Made by a program: the position numbers and the translations under genes
Source: Taeniopygia guttata
Lineage: Eukaryota > Chordata > Aves > Passeriformes > Estrildidae
Assembly: GCF_048771995.1 (NCBI RefSeq)
Contig: NC_133063.1
Location: forward strand, 64,310,014 to 64,374,013
Reading direction: 5' to 3'
Length of the DNA stretch: 64,000 nucleotides
Shown: one piece after another, positions 12,001 through 25,477 of the stretch
How positions within the stretch are numbered: position 1 is the stretch's first letter
Layout: each line of letters begins with the position of its first letter
The notes under the pieces: model-generated
Databases searched by the model: none
What the model was told of the DNA's origin: nothing
What the model saw: only the letters and a program-made list of their open reading frames with translations

Positions 12001-13456
12001 GTGCTTCACCATTGATGATGACTGTGTTACACAAACAGGAAATACCTATAAGGCACATGAAACTTCTCAAGTCAAAATGCAAAAATGTGTTAGGATTGGC
12101 ATCAAAAGTTCCCATCAAGCTAGAGGATTTCTGTCATCAGCTAGGATAGGTGACAGGTCTTTTGCAAATGAATTATAGCTACACTGGAAATCTCCATGAG
12201 AAAACAAGTACAAAGATGAGAGGAGTTCTCTCTACCTGAGTCAGGCTGGGAAATCCAGCTAGGGGACTTAGTCTTGACTAACAGGTTGGGCAGGTGGCAA
12301 ACACTGCTGTTGTTTCATCGGGGTTTAAAGGAATTTTAACACTTGGGTCAAATTGCAGTGTTGAAGCTGAGACAAGGACATAGATATCTAAAGTCCTGAA
12401 GAGAATAAGGCTTCACAGAGCACAGCACTGGTGGTGCTCTGTGACTGAGCAAGCAACAGCAATGGAATTGCTGGTGTGCCCAAACATGGAATCAGCTCTG
12501 AACCTGGCAATGAGGATAGTTCACTTACAAGATAAGAACAAACAGGTTCATCAGCCTTGAGGCCAGTTTTACAGCTCAGCAATAGCTGCTAGGTAGCTGT
12601 GGAATTTGCTTAACATTTCAAGTCTCTCTTTTGAGGGGCTGCACCAGAAGAGGGGGCCACTACTAGAGGCAGTTTCAATGGGACCTCCACGGCTCCCACA
12701 AGCACAGTGCTGGGTCTTACACAGCATAAATGCTGGCATGCAGTTACTTGGAAAATAGTTAGCTGGTGACAGTGGTGGGTCAAGAGATCAGGCCTTCATC
12801 AGCTGGAAGGTCTTGACAAATTTAAGTGAAGAAATTCTGATTTACAGTATTTCAGGATATGTTTTTTTTTTCCCCTGAAACTTCACAGTATTGTATAGCA
12901 TTGCAACAACACACTGATGGGTTAACAGAAGACACTGTAGTGTCTTGGGGAATAGCTAGGTTTCTTCCACTGGGAAGGGAGCAGAAGCTAAAGTTGGCAT
13001 TCAATCACTTAGCCAGGCTAGTACTGCTGACAGCACCAAGCACTTCCTTATTCAGAAGCATCCCTGCAACCTTGAGCATCCACCAAGGACTGCAGCAATT
13101 TCATTCATCTGGGCCTCAAAAGGCAGGGATTCTGTAGTTATCTCAGGCAGCTAATGGCTGGGAGCAGAACCCAGGTTTATCCCAGATGGCTGACAGTGCA
13201 GTCTCAACAAATGCTGTCTGGGACACAAAGTTTCTGTTCAAAGTTTCTTACTGCAAGCAGAGATTAAAGCTGAATACTTGAAGGGTTGGAGTTTTCTGCA
13301 AAATGGGATATAGCACTAATTTGGAAATGTAACTGCTTTTGAGTATTTCAATACCATGCATGTTATTTTGTACACCAATTAAGCAAAGCATGCCCTGGTA
13401 GGCAATGTGTGGCTCATGTTTTCCCCAAATACATAGCCCAGGTAGACTTTTTTCTT

Positions 13457-13495
<39 letters not shown>

Positions 13496-16000
13496 GTGAC
13501 AAACTGGATCTCCTAAACAGGGATGCGCTTTATCTAATGGAACCTTTGACTGAGGACAATTTTTTCATTCCTCTGATCTTTTCCCAGAATGGCTGAATGA
13601 GAGCAGGCACCCTCCAAGTATCACTTGGGCTTTTTTGACCCTGTCTGCTGGCCACAAGCAGCACAGATGGAATGGCCTGTGAATAGTCAGACCTCACAAA
13701 AGCCAACAGCCTGACTCACTGAGCACAGTTTGACTTAGAGCTGGTATGGGTGTGCCAGGGGACACTTAAAACACTGTTGTAAAGTGTGGGAAATAAATTT
13801 GCTCCTACAGTGGTGCTGGGCAGGGGAAGAACAAACTTTATGTTTCAACTTACTTTGCTATTAAGAGAAGACTTGTCAGCAGCAGAAATCTTTAGGAAAC
13901 CTTGACAAAAATATACGCACGCCATCAACAGAAGTATAGGATACGTGCATTTTTCTTTTTTGATACTATTATTTTATAATGCCAATTTAATACATTTTTT
14001 TAACATGTCATTAGAAACAAAGAGCAGTGGGCAATGGTTTCTCTGTCAAATTATTTTCACAGGACTTTATCCACTCCAACAGTCATTTTACTCACAGCAA
14101 GTGCATGTGGTGGTGGGGGGGGGGAAATGGCCATCTTTTTTTGGTGCTTCAAAAGAAGTTGATTCATACATGTCTGTTGCTGGTGTTTAAATTGTGCTTT
14201 TAACATGCATGGCAGTTTGAGCATGCACTGATGATTTTGTATGCTAAGAACTCAGTTACACTCTTACTGAAATTGAATGGGATTAAAATAAAGTACTGAG
14301 GAAGAAAAAGCATAGTTAATGTAAGTGCTTTGTATGAATTGCATGATTCTTCAATCTTCCTTATTCCTGACTTTTAATGTACAGAGGGAATGTGATGCTA
14401 ATTAGACAAGTTGTTAAGATGAAAGAATGAAGTAAACAGTGACTTTTGACAGTTTGAAAGACTGTGAATGTGCTTAGTCTTATGTAAGCAATGTGGGGTA
14501 TAGTAAGACGTCTCAGAGAAGTCAAGAAGGCTGCTGCATTCCACGGTGATGAGTGACAAGAAAGCAATACAGATTTGCCTGTGGCACAAGTATCTCCAAC
14601 AAACATCCCACAAACAGCACAAAACTACAGTAGGAATAAGGGGGTAAGACAGCAGATACAGTGTGAATGTAAATACAACTTTTGTTTAGATTCTTTTTTT
14701 CCCCAAAGTTTTGGTTGATTAATGATGAGCAAACCCCAGCAACAACACAGGCAACTGTTTTAACAGCACAGAGAGTAATCTGTGCCCCTTTTTATCCACC
14801 AGCCCTTCCTGTGGAGGCAACAGTTCAAGGAGATGTGCTGGTTTTGAGCTGATGAAAATCTGGAGAGTGAGCATGACTGTGGTGAAGATTTGCATAAAGT
14901 TTAGAGAAAGTAATGAGAGACTGAGAATCTTAATGCAAAGGGGGAAGGGCAGAAAGGCCAGAAAGGCTTTCTTTTGTGGGATCAGTTCTGCAGGATGGAG
15001 ATTTGGACAGAGACTTGCAGCACTTCTGTGAGCAAGGTAGGTTACATGGTGATGATCCTGTAGATTCTTGGGACCTCTGGGATGGTTTTCTGCTGAAGGG
15101 CAGTTTGTGTAAGCAAAGTGATGCCTGTAACCATTAAATGGCTGACATGGTACATCTAAGGTTTAAGACACCATTTTATCCATTTTTACAGACATTATAA
15201 CCTTCCTTTACAAATGGTAAAAACACAGTGGCCCAAGTCTGTAGCAGCAGATTTAGACAGTGATCTGTCACTTGAGCATAAAGCTCCAGCTGTGGTGATG
15301 ACAGTGATAGGCTGATGGCTTGCTGACCCCAAGATTCAGAGATAGAGTTCAGGATTCCTCTTCAGCTCCCTCCAATTGCAGGAAAAATAAAGCCTATAAA
15401 TTGGGCCTCTCCCTATGATGGAAAGCAGCAGTAAGAACTGCTGAGGAAAGGAAGAGTTCATAGGTTTTGGAAAACAACATCTGCCAAACACACCTTCCAT
15501 TTTTACTTCTATCCCTTGTACCTACTGCCTCTGTTGAGTGTTTAGAGGTGGAACAGAGAAAAACCCTGCATGGATCAGTAGTTCCCCTATTTCAGAGGCA
15601 CTGTGGCCCACTTGGTATTTATTTACAATGTACCTTTGATTAACATCTGACATGTACCAAGCAGGGAAAAAAAGAAAAAAAAAAGACAGTTCTTTCATCT
15701 TTTGTGTTATACAAACAAGAGGCCTTATTCTGCATGGCATACCACTACCTTTCAAGTCTGCCTACAGATAATATTCACCCATCTGCAGTCCTGATGCAAA
15801 CACTAAATTCACTTCCAACCTGTATGGATACTGTAGAGAGGTATAAAAAACAATCTACTTATCTACTGAAGCCAATGCCAAGCAGAACCAGCTGATGGAG
15901 CATCAGTTTGTCCTGCAGAGCAAAACCTGTGCAGGCACCCACATCAAGGTCACACGCTCCCAGAGCTTTAGGAACAGACCTCAAATACACATGTAACTCT
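9001..16000. other. Stretch between the HOMER1 and JMY 3' ends, no gene seen
   Basis: I see no exon with coding character, no RNA gene and no CR1 or LTR here. Open frames of up to about 125 codons (for example at 9862-10239) lack recognisable domains and look like chance frames. Notable local structure is a poly(T) tract at 13448-13491, a G-run near 14113-14124 and a 9-bp inverted repeat (AGATCTAAT / ATTAGATCT) at 9444-9466. On the + strand AATAAA occurs at 13792-13797, 14287-14292 and 15386-15391. Part of this stretch could be distal 3' UTR of either gene. Confidence 0.5.
13448..13491. repeat. Poly(T) tract
   Basis: A 44-base run of T broken only by two C residues near its start. It would be a poly(A) on the - strand, but the sequence that would precede it (from 13492 rightward, read on the - strand) shows no recognisable processed gene and no AATAAA close to the tract. 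Confidence 0.85.
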
Positions 16001-18804
16001 TCTCTCAAGTCGGCAACAAACTGATTATTTTAAAACAAATTTCATACTTGTTCTACATGTTCTGCCATAATCCAAAATTAAAAGTCTTTATTACCTGGCA
16101 TGAAAAACGCCACTAGGAAACCAAAGCCAGATAGCTTTGAATTTTCTGTAAGACATGTTGCAATGCGCTTGCACTACAAATACAAAGGTGGTTTCATGTC
16201 GCTCTTTGAAATGTCCTTTTGTTTTCTCAGGATTGTAATGGCACTAAAAAGTTCCTATTCCAGAAATACACTGGTTTCTTGCTTCTTCATGTTAAGGAAC
16301 CAGCTAGAAATATAATAGAAACCTGCACTGCACCAAGAACACAGAAGCAAAAGATAAAAGAGATACAATATAAAGATACCTCTTTTGCAAGACTTAGGTC
16401 TACATAAATAATAACACAAAATGGCTAAAGCAATAAAAGGAAGAACTTATCCACAGACACCTGGGAACTCTAGTTAGGAACATGGTAGATGTAATAAGGG
16501 TGCTAAGCTCTTAGCATTTCTGTATTTAAAACTTTCACCCTTTTTCAGAGTGCTTCTTTCTGTCTTTTGATCAAGAGATGGAAAGTGGGTGTGATTTGTA
16601 ATTAACACAACTATCAAGCATCATTTAGGAGCAAAGTTCTTCTGTAAGACTTAAATTGTTAATGTGGCTTCATTTACAAAGATGTTACCTAAATAAAAAT
16701 ATTCCATGCTGCAACATTGCTTAGATGCAACCATCGACCATTAAACCATAACAGGGTATTTGAGGAGTTTTAAGAATACCAACAGGAACTGAAATGAATT
16801 AAATCTGAAAGTGTTTTTTTGTGGGAACCGAACTATACCAAAAGTATTTTTTTAATACTAGTACATAATCAAAGTTAAAACCAAGACAGTGATCAAATAA
16901 ATATCCTTTAATAAAGAAAAGAGGAATAATTTTAAAGCACCAAAACTGTGAGTATGATGTTATATCGCATGTACAATAAGGTGAATGCAGTACTTTGTGT
17001 ACAGGTTTAAATTTCTGAATTATGATAATGAAACCCCATGAAATACACAGCAATAAACTTGCACTGCAGAAAAGCTGTACTAAAGAAAAAAGACCAAGAA
17101 GCAGACAATTAAGACTTTTTTTAGTTTCTAGGTATTGCTAGAAATCTTTGTTTAGTTCTTAAACTTTTTTTAAACATACTTGTGCTTAATACTTAATAAC
17201 TTTGAGCATTTTCAGGCATAGTAAATTTGCAGAGTTGTTTACAGTAAAATATGCATTTAATATGTCCTTTTGAATATAATGGAATTAAAGAACTTTCTTA
17301 AAGCCAAGCACAATGTGCTAGTAGTGTCTTAGTCTAATGATAATATTGCACAAAGCTAGTGAATGGTAAATTTGTTTTCATTATTTCTTATTTATTCTAC
17401 AGGCTTAAGAAAGAAGTTCTTTTCATTAAGCTTCACTGGCTTCATTCATGTAACACAACTTACAGCCATCTGTATTTCTTTAGCTTTCCTTTCACGATGA
17501 CGCATTTGTATACACTTAAAATGAAGATCATAACACACAGCAACAGCAACAATACGCTGGAAGATGTTAAGTGGATATCCCCAATGCCCAACACCTATTT
17601 ATCAATTCAGAAGTCAAAACTATGTTTATACTCTGAAAATCAAGCCAGTTTATGGCAAACTAGTTCCGGGATAGGTTGACAGTCTCTGGAATAAAGTCTC
17701 TGCAGAGTTTGGACTATATGCACCAAAATGGTCTTCATCCTTTCTACCTGTTTTCAATGGACACACTACTGGTTAATGAGCTGCTTTACACATTAGTATT
17801 AAAAACTCAGCAGAATAAAATTTACTGCTTGGTCATTTTCCATATTAGAGGTACAGAGCATTCACATTTGAGAATGGAAAGATGACCTCTTCTGTCAAAT
17901 TCTGAAGCTCTGGGCCACAGAATATAGAAGACCTGAATCACAGTACAAATAGGTAAGTGTCAGGTTGGAGATTCACCAAAGCCAGAGCTGTGAGTTTTGG
18001 ATTAACAGTCAAACTGAATGGGAAGTACAAAGACCCATATATGCAACAGCCCTCCCACAAAAATACTGGCATGCCCGCCCTCCCTCCCTTGACCCTCCTA
18101 AAAATTCTAAGTATTTATGTATTAGGCAGCAATTAAATATAAATTCACTTTGTAGGAAAACTTAAAATTACAGTATTTTTATAGGTTAAAAATAGCCATT
18201 GTGTTGGTAGCATTGCTAGCAGTACGTTGATGTGCTTATTATACCAAAGAGCAATTTGCAGTCAAGTTTAGGATGACCTACTGTCTGTCAGCTCCAAGAA
18301 GACTGAAATCATGCAACATGCTCTCCCAGTAAGGTGCTTCTGTTACTCCTTTTCTTTGCAAGAAGCTTTGCTTGTTCTTAACGTTAATTCTGTAGTGCGA
18401 AACATCAACAACATATTGTCCATGCTTATGAAATCATTACCAGAAATACATCCAGGTAATTTAATTACATAAGCATTACAATGAAAATAAAATCTGATTA
18501 CATGCATGAGCAAACTTGATTTACAAATTACACTCCTGAAATTCAGTGCAACAAATGGAATAAGGGTAACGTTAACCAATGTTTCTGCCTCCTCAATAAG
18601 TTGCATCTTCAATAATGTATCTATCATTACTTTATTATTAAACAGTACAGAATATAGTGCTTATACTCAAAATGATTCTTTACAAATAACGTAGTGAAGT
18701 ATGTTGAGTTCTATCCCCAATTCAGTCACAAAAGTACACAATATATAATCATACTAATTTATTTTACAAGTGTCTGGTGTAGAATGCAGACTGTCAGATT
18801 TAAG

Positions 18805-18882
18805 GAAAAAAAAAAACCAAAAACCAACAAAACCAGGCAAAACTTAGAAGTGATGTTTGAAAAGAATAAAAAAAAAAAAAAA
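18805..18882. repeat. A-rich low-complexity tract
   Basis: Two A runs of about 11 and 15 bases with an A/C-rich spacer between them. Simple low complexity. Confidence 0.75.
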
Positions 18883-20784
18883 GCTTTCCTCTACCCTAGA
18901 CAGATAGCTAACATGAAAATACACTAAAGTCAGTAAGACTATTGGTAAAGGATCTAGAACCTCTGTGAGTGAGAACATGAAATTGTTGATACAAATTAAA
19001 TTTCCGAACAAGACTATTGCTGTTTACCTTACATTTTGGTTATTTTAGTAGAATCTGAGTATTTAGTTTCTTGTTCCCACTCATAAAAGGTTTTCAGTCC
19101 TTACATAAGCATTTGTACAATAAACATTATGCATCCCAAATCTTTACTTCACTGGATCAGTTACACCATAGTAAAACTTCTAATTTGAAAAAAGAAGTTT
19201 CTCAAAAATAGGAAAAAGCCCAAAAGCTGACAAACTACTTAAGATAAATAACTAGCAACAGAACAATGCAGCCACAACAATAAAAAGAAAAATATCAATA
19301 GGCAGGTCTTTTTATGGAGGCTCTCTTTCCTTGCACATGTTTATGTGTTTTTCCTTAGTGATGCTTGCCGAGATTTCTCATGGACCAACACAACACAGCT
19401 TTTCTCAGCTGTGGAGGAACTGACCTCAATGCAGGACTGTCATAATTTCCCTTTCTTGTAAATATACTAAGCTTTCCCCTTCTTCTGCAGTAACCATCCC
19501 ACTATAAAATTTCACATGGCAGAGGATGGTATCTTTTATGCATTAGCCTGTGTACACTACATATGCACAATTTTTATATCAAAGTGAAAATTATGTGAAA
19601 TTGTGTCATCTAGTGACTCATGGAGATTTAAATTCAGGATTTTTTTTTTTAGCAGAATGTGGAAAAAAACCCATTCATTTTCCACATAGATGGCAGTTTT
19701 GAACTGATACATACTGCTATGCTCAGTATAACAACTACTTTTTGTGTGCCCAGAAAATACATGCTCATATGAGAACTCCATTTCTACTGAGACTAAGCTA
19801 CTACAGAAATCTAAGATTTCAGCTAAATATGAAACAGATTAAGAAGAGTAATTTTCATCAATCATGCACACATTTTTCAAGGCAAAGAAGACAGATCACA
19901 TGGCAAACATATCTGAAAACTGCAGCAGAGTACAGCATGGAGCTATTCAGATAACAACACAGTGGTAAACTGCAGACAAATGCGTTGTGCAAGGGAACCA
20001 CTGCACAAATACTTTAAAATTACACTATTTTTCCTCGGCTTGAAATTTTGCTAGTGTTCTGTATGCATACTCCAAGAAATTAAACTGCAGGCTGGAAAAT
20101 AGGAAAAAATTAACATAACAGTTGCTTGTTTAATTTAGCACTAAGTTTCAGATGAAATGTATAATGTGTATTACCCTTCTACGTCAAAGTTCTGGTTTTT
20201 GCTACAGCCAAAAATTCATTTGATTACCTTGGTTTTAATGTGTGGTGTGACTGAAAGTACAAACAAATGTAGAACAAAAGAGCTGATGGTATAGGCAGTG
20301 TCGAATGATTACGATGAACCTTGAAAGTCCCGCTATTGCTGCATGAACACAGCATCAGACAGCTCGCAACCATACCATGTAACACAGAATTCAGAGAATA
20401 AGTTTAAGAAAAAAGCATCATGTAGTTTTAGGCCTGTGGAAAGCCAGTATCAGGTGTTTCACACAGCTGAAAAATAGAGACCTGGCAACTAACACAGCAA
20501 AATCTATACAATTCTACAGTAACGCTGCTCGCAGGTGCTTTGAAAATCAATGTTCACTAACTTTTTAGTAAGGCAACATGGTTAAGAAAATCCTCTCGAG
20601 ATGTTTGACAGAGCTTTGATTTTTGGACAGCCACAGCAAAACATCTTCAATAGACTGAAGGGTCCCAGAGCTGAGGTTCCTTTATATTACACAGCCTATT
20701 GCTAAGGTAAGGTCTCCTGCTCCTCTCTCTGTAAGTAAACGGCAAGACGTGAAATCCCCTGTTATAAATGTTAACACAGTACGT

Positions 20785-20803
20785 GTTCCATTACACGACA
20801 GCA
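20785..20803 (-). repeat. 19-nt repeat, copy 1
   Basis: The + strand reads GTTCCATTACACGACAGCA, identical to 22552-22570. With two mismatches the match extends seven more bases (gCAaTGA here versus tCAtTGA there). On the presumed JMY transcript strand it reads TGCTGTCGTGTAATGGAAC. It contains a CpG in otherwise CpG-poor sequence. Confidence 0.8.
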
Positions 20804-22551
20804 GCAATGAGTAACTCCACTTAAAAAGAACCCAGATCCCCATATAGTAGTTTATCTGTCAAAAGAGGAACAGTGAATGGACCACAAAACACAAAGGACA
20901 AGGACTGTATATTCCTCAAACACAGTGTATGTTACACTAGTAAAAACAAAATGCTAGTGAAAATTCAGCTTTCCTAGAAGTGTAATGGGCTGATTTTTAA
21001 TACCACATGAGGTCTTTAGGTGGTACAAGGCTACTTGTATCTCTGTATTGACATACCTCTTGGTACTGTGGTATCCTAAGAGTAGCTGCCTGCAGCCATT
21101 AGTCATGAGGTTTAGGTCTACTCCTAAGTATTCACTGCAGAGGAAGTTGTAACTCTCCTTTAAAAATAAACCAGTCAGAATTAATTTTTTTCAGCCAGTA
21201 GGCTTTTGGGTATGAAATACAAACATTTTCGCAGCCACTAAAGGGAATAATGAAAACCAGCAAGAATAGCATGATTTTCACAACTCAATTATCAGAATGC
21301 TTAAGTGCTTTAATCTTTAAAGAAGGCTGCTTAGACTAATCAAAAGCCATTTTAAACCAAAAGACAAAAATATTTTAAGTATGAAATTACAAAATATTGC
21401 TTCTTATAACAAATGATAAAGTATAACTAAATTGGTTCAGCGTAGCTAAATATTTTAAAAAAGCATGAAAATGTCTACTTTAAAAAGATGTCAGACTAAA
21501 CATGACCTTCTAAAAAGGTGCTGCAGTATGTCTTGCTAAATGTATCATGATGGAAACAAACACATTCTTGAATATGTACTGAATTCAACTCTTAATTCTC
21601 ATTGTGCTGTGGTCACTTGTCAGTTTTCATACTGATATATGCTTCTTCAAGCTAAGAAGAAAAAAGTCTTAGTTGCATGTTACTGAATTTCAGCTACTGT
21701 AGTGCAACTAGGAATTCTCTTTCTGGAATATCAGACTGCTACACAGCAAGCTTCTCTGCAGGGAGCCATTCAGTTGAATTTTCAAGCACATGAGATATTC
21801 AGTGCAGTGAAGGGGCCATTTTACAGCTGGTTTGGAACCCCAAGGTTACTCTAACAGCAAATAGTCTCCCAACTCAAAATGGCCCCCACACTTAACTGGC
21901 CGTACATTAATAACGCAAATACAAAAAGTGCTTAAGAATTGGGCATTCTTGATAGTATAAAATGCATGTCTGAACAACTAAGCTTTGTGCCCAAACCAGA
22001 AACTTTTTGAACAAATAAAGAAAAAAGTGACCTGAAATTACTATTTCAGGCCATTTTTTTCCACATACGGAGTTATTTGCCCAAGAAAGACTATTTCTTT
22101 GCCAAAGAAAGCCTCCTGTGGAATTGATGGTCAGAACTGCTGGCTCTGAATTCTCAGAAATGCAGAAGAAACGTAATCTTCAACTGGGGTTTCTTTTCGC
22201 ACATTGGTAGCTGTCAAGCACCTGTTTGGGAAGAAAAAAAAAGGAACATCTGAAAAGCTAAACGGGTGTAGAAATATTCTCTGGTATTCTCAACATATTA
22301 GGCAATTCTAACATGCAATATACTGAGCAGTGCGTACTGAGTAAAGGTTCTCTTTGCTCCCAGGGTAATGACACAGTGACTCTGGAGCCAGAACACACAT
22401 AAGACCAGGTCTTTTGTTTTTCCCTTCCAGTATTACTGGCAGTTAACACAGATTAGAGTTTGAAGAGACCCAAAATACTGGATTAGCAGACTACAGAGAA
22501 CAAAAGCTCCCTTGTTATCTGTTATTTTGTCCACCACTGACAGGAACTCGG

Positions 22552-22570
22552 GTTCCATTACACGACAGCA
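22552..22570 (-). repeat. 19-nt repeat, copy 2
   Basis: Exact second copy of the 20785-20803 motif, 1767 bp away in the same orientation. A near-perfect hairpin follows 6 bp to its right (22577-22614). Function unknown; it could be a 3' UTR regulatory motif or the remnant of an old repeat. Confidence 0.8.
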
Positions 22571-22576
22571 TCATTG

Positions 22577-22614
22577 ATATTACTGTGGTGCACTATTATG
22601 CACCATAGTAATAT
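22577..22614. other. 16-bp stem, 6-nt loop hairpin
   Basis: Left arm ATATTACTGTGGTGCA (22577-22592), loop CTATTA, right arm TGCACCATAGTAATAT (22599-22614). In a + strand RNA all 16 positions pair, one of them as G-U. In a - strand (JMY-sense) RNA the same position is an A-C mismatch. The stem is too short for a usual pre-miRNA unless the flanks contribute. Confidence 0.75.
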
Positions 22615-23970
22615 AAATACACAGATATTCTCAGGATACTTTTGATAATCAGTAATCTCTTGTATTTTTCATACAGAAGCTACTGCATAGTTATACTGCT
22701 TGCTTAGCTACTTCAATATATAGAATGCCTCAGTATCTTTTTACATGTTTCAGAGTGTCTATCTGGAAAGAACTGCTCTTAAAAAGGTTAGTCGTAACTT
22801 TATCTAGAACACAGAATAGGCAATACAAGAAATTATTAGATCTCCTGCAAGAATTAGTTACTATTATTAGTTTTGTCTTCAAACTTCAATAATTAATGAA
22901 ACCACTTCACTGAGCACTGCTAATACTCCCTTCACATATATCAAAGAACTTTCTGGTACTTAATAAATATACATCACTGTATCATATTTAGCCTCCATTT
23001 TGAAAGGCAAATATCTGCATTACACTTAGCCTATACACACATACTTATAATTAAGCACAATTAATATAAAGTGTGTGCTAACACAATTCTGTAAGCAGGT
23101 TTTCAACCTAAAATCTCTATGCTGCTGTTTTGGCATGTGTAGCACTTAAAAGTTAAAAACCAGCAGGTGAATCTTAAAGCATGATATTAAGTGGATAACC
23201 TCACAGTAAAAAATACTAGCCTGCTACTTCTACAACAGATTTTCATTATTTTACTTCTGTATGATGAATGGTAGTAAACCAGTCTGTATTGTCAAGCAAG
23301 TATGCTCATCTATATGGGAAGTATTTTTTCAGTTGAGTTTTTCAAGGGCTTTGTCTCAATCTCTGTTCTCCCAAAGTACTTCATGTAGTTGGATAGCAAA
23401 GTCCTTCCTTGTTTTTTCTGAGCTGTTAGTACAGCTATTCTCTACAACCATTTTTCAGTCGAAACTATTATGTGTTAAATAATATGACCTAAAACAACTC
23501 CTAACAGGGTTGCTTTTGTAGTAAAATCTGACATTGGTAAGAGAAAGCAAATCCCAGATATGTAGAGAACAAGGAGCACATACTCCTGACATTGAACTGA
23601 CACTGAATCCTGCTTTTAGGTCCAAATGATTTCACAGGACTTCAGCAGGATGTACACTGGTAAAAAGGAGACAACAACCAGGGACAGTGATTTTCAGCCT
23701 GCATTCTGAAATCCTTTTAAGGGACCGCAAATAGCAAAGAAAAATATGTATTTACATTGTGTGGCAATGATCACAGCATAGTTCTAAGATGCACTTCCAG
23801 TGTAAAATGCTTAGGAGGTCAACCAATTTGATTTAAAAAAAAATTAGGTCAGTCTTGGAAAATGTCTTTGTATCTTGCCAAAAAAATGCAAACAAAATCC
23901 TAAACATTTAAATAGATTTCCTAAAGTCAAAGTCAAATCACAAAGTTTAAATATGATCTGTTATCTAGGA

Positions 23971-23990
23971 AATTAGATTGCAATCTAATT
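23971..23990. repeat. 20-bp perfect palindrome
   Basis: AATTAGATTGCAATCTAATT is its own reverse complement over all 20 bases, in the presumed JMY 3' UTR. The centre ATTGCAAT resembles a dimeric bZIP-type half-site arrangement, but that reading is only inference. Confidence 0.7.
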
Positions 23991-25477
23991 GCAACTGCAT
24001 TAAGAAAGCCAAGTTAGTTCCAAGACATGTCTTTTCTTATAGCTGTCACTTGATTTCTGAAGAACTGTGGTAGTGGGAGTTTTCAATATGCAAAGATAGA
24101 AAGAAGTTACATGAAAGCAAAATTATTTGCATTTGGAGTTTCAGCAAGAGTTAAGCACATCTCCACTCCTGGAGTTTCAACTCCAAAACTAGCAGTACAT
24201 TTGGTATGGAATAAAAGGAGCAAGCCATAATTAATCAGTGTGAAATCATTAGGGTGGCCAACAGCTAGTTAATGAGGAATTGAACACAGCATTTATTTTC
24301 CTGTTCAAAAATTTAAAATATTGTAATTTGAAAATAGCATACCAATGCAACAGATTGAGACAGTATTTCATAATCATAAGAACATTCAGCAGATGATGTG
24401 CCAAGTCAGGATCAGTTTTAAACAGCTATAGCACTTTACCAACAGTCACTCTCCAGCCATAGAAACAACTAACCAGAGTAGAAATGCTGGATTGTGAACA
24501 TTCAAAAAGGTTATCTTCTCTCTACTGCTAGCTGTGTTGAAAGATTAAATATTTTTCCCCTCATTCTGTTTAAATAGACTGTCTAAACAGATTTTTAATT
24601 TCTTTACAGATTGTCATACCGCTGGTTTCTCAAATTTTAGGTTTAGTGGGAACCTTCATTGATACCCAAATTCATTCACGTGTAAGTAACAGAAGAGAGT
24701 CACCACAGAGAAGTGCTCTACATTGCTGCTGTGGTCACAATTATCTTTGTGCTACTCATGCAGCAACTGTTTTGAAAACTGATCTCTTGCCCATTTTTGG
24801 TTTGTTCTGAAATCATTAATTTCATCTGCTGAAGTCTGATATCTGTACTTTAAAGCACTGTAGCTTAGTATTAATGCAAGTTCATGGAATTTATATGACT
24901 AGCAGAAGTATCAGTCGTATATTTACTGTTTAGAGCCTGGAAAATTCAGTTAAGTCAGAGATTTTAGAGACTGAAACCAAGGCACCAAGAAGTCAGCCAC
25001 TCAGGGTAACCCACAAGATTTTGATGTGTTCAGCATTCAAACATAACTGTCCTTCACTTAGAAGTTACGCAGTCTGAAATAAGACATACCCAATTTTTAC
25101 AAGGCTAGAAATAATTGGCAAGTAAGTATAAAATATGTCCCAGAGTGACTTAGTTGCTTTCTAAACTTTTTATGTAAATTGGGAACTGTCCTTTCAAAAT
25201 TACTAAAGAAAATAGAGCATTTTTCAGAAGAAGTCCTTTCATATGGAACAGTAAAAGGCTAACATACTGTCTAAAATGAGGTTTTTCCTATTATAATCTT
25301 TAAATTCTTTGAAAACTCACTGATACTCAATTCATATGTGCATTTTTTATCTGGATGTCAGACAGTTTAGTCACATTTCTACTAAGTCTCCTAGAATGCA
25401 CAACCTGAAGCTTAGCCGATACTGTTACAAAAAAACTGTTGCAGAAATATTATCTTTAAATGTAGCTTAATTACAGG

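Larger units (their letters stand above)
16001..25477 (-). other. JMY: Presumed JMY 3' UTR and downstream region
   Basis: Sequence downstream of the JMY stop on the - strand. It is AT-rich, has no CR1 or LTR and no convincing coding frame. Minus-strand AATAAA hexamers (TTTATT on +) occur at about 24292, 18759, 18631, 17388 and 16087. The one near 16087 is followed by a T-rich stretch. I cannot say which is used, so the left limit is arbitrary. Embedded structures worth noting are the 19-nt repeats at 20785 and 22552, the hairpin at 22577-22614 and the palindrome at 23971-23990. An A-rich tract lies at about 18805-18882. Confidence 0.4.

Noticed and set aside
13448..13600. Processed pseudogene with poly(A) at the 13448-13491 T tract
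   Set aside because: No gene-like sequence or AATAAA is found where the retrocopy body should be.
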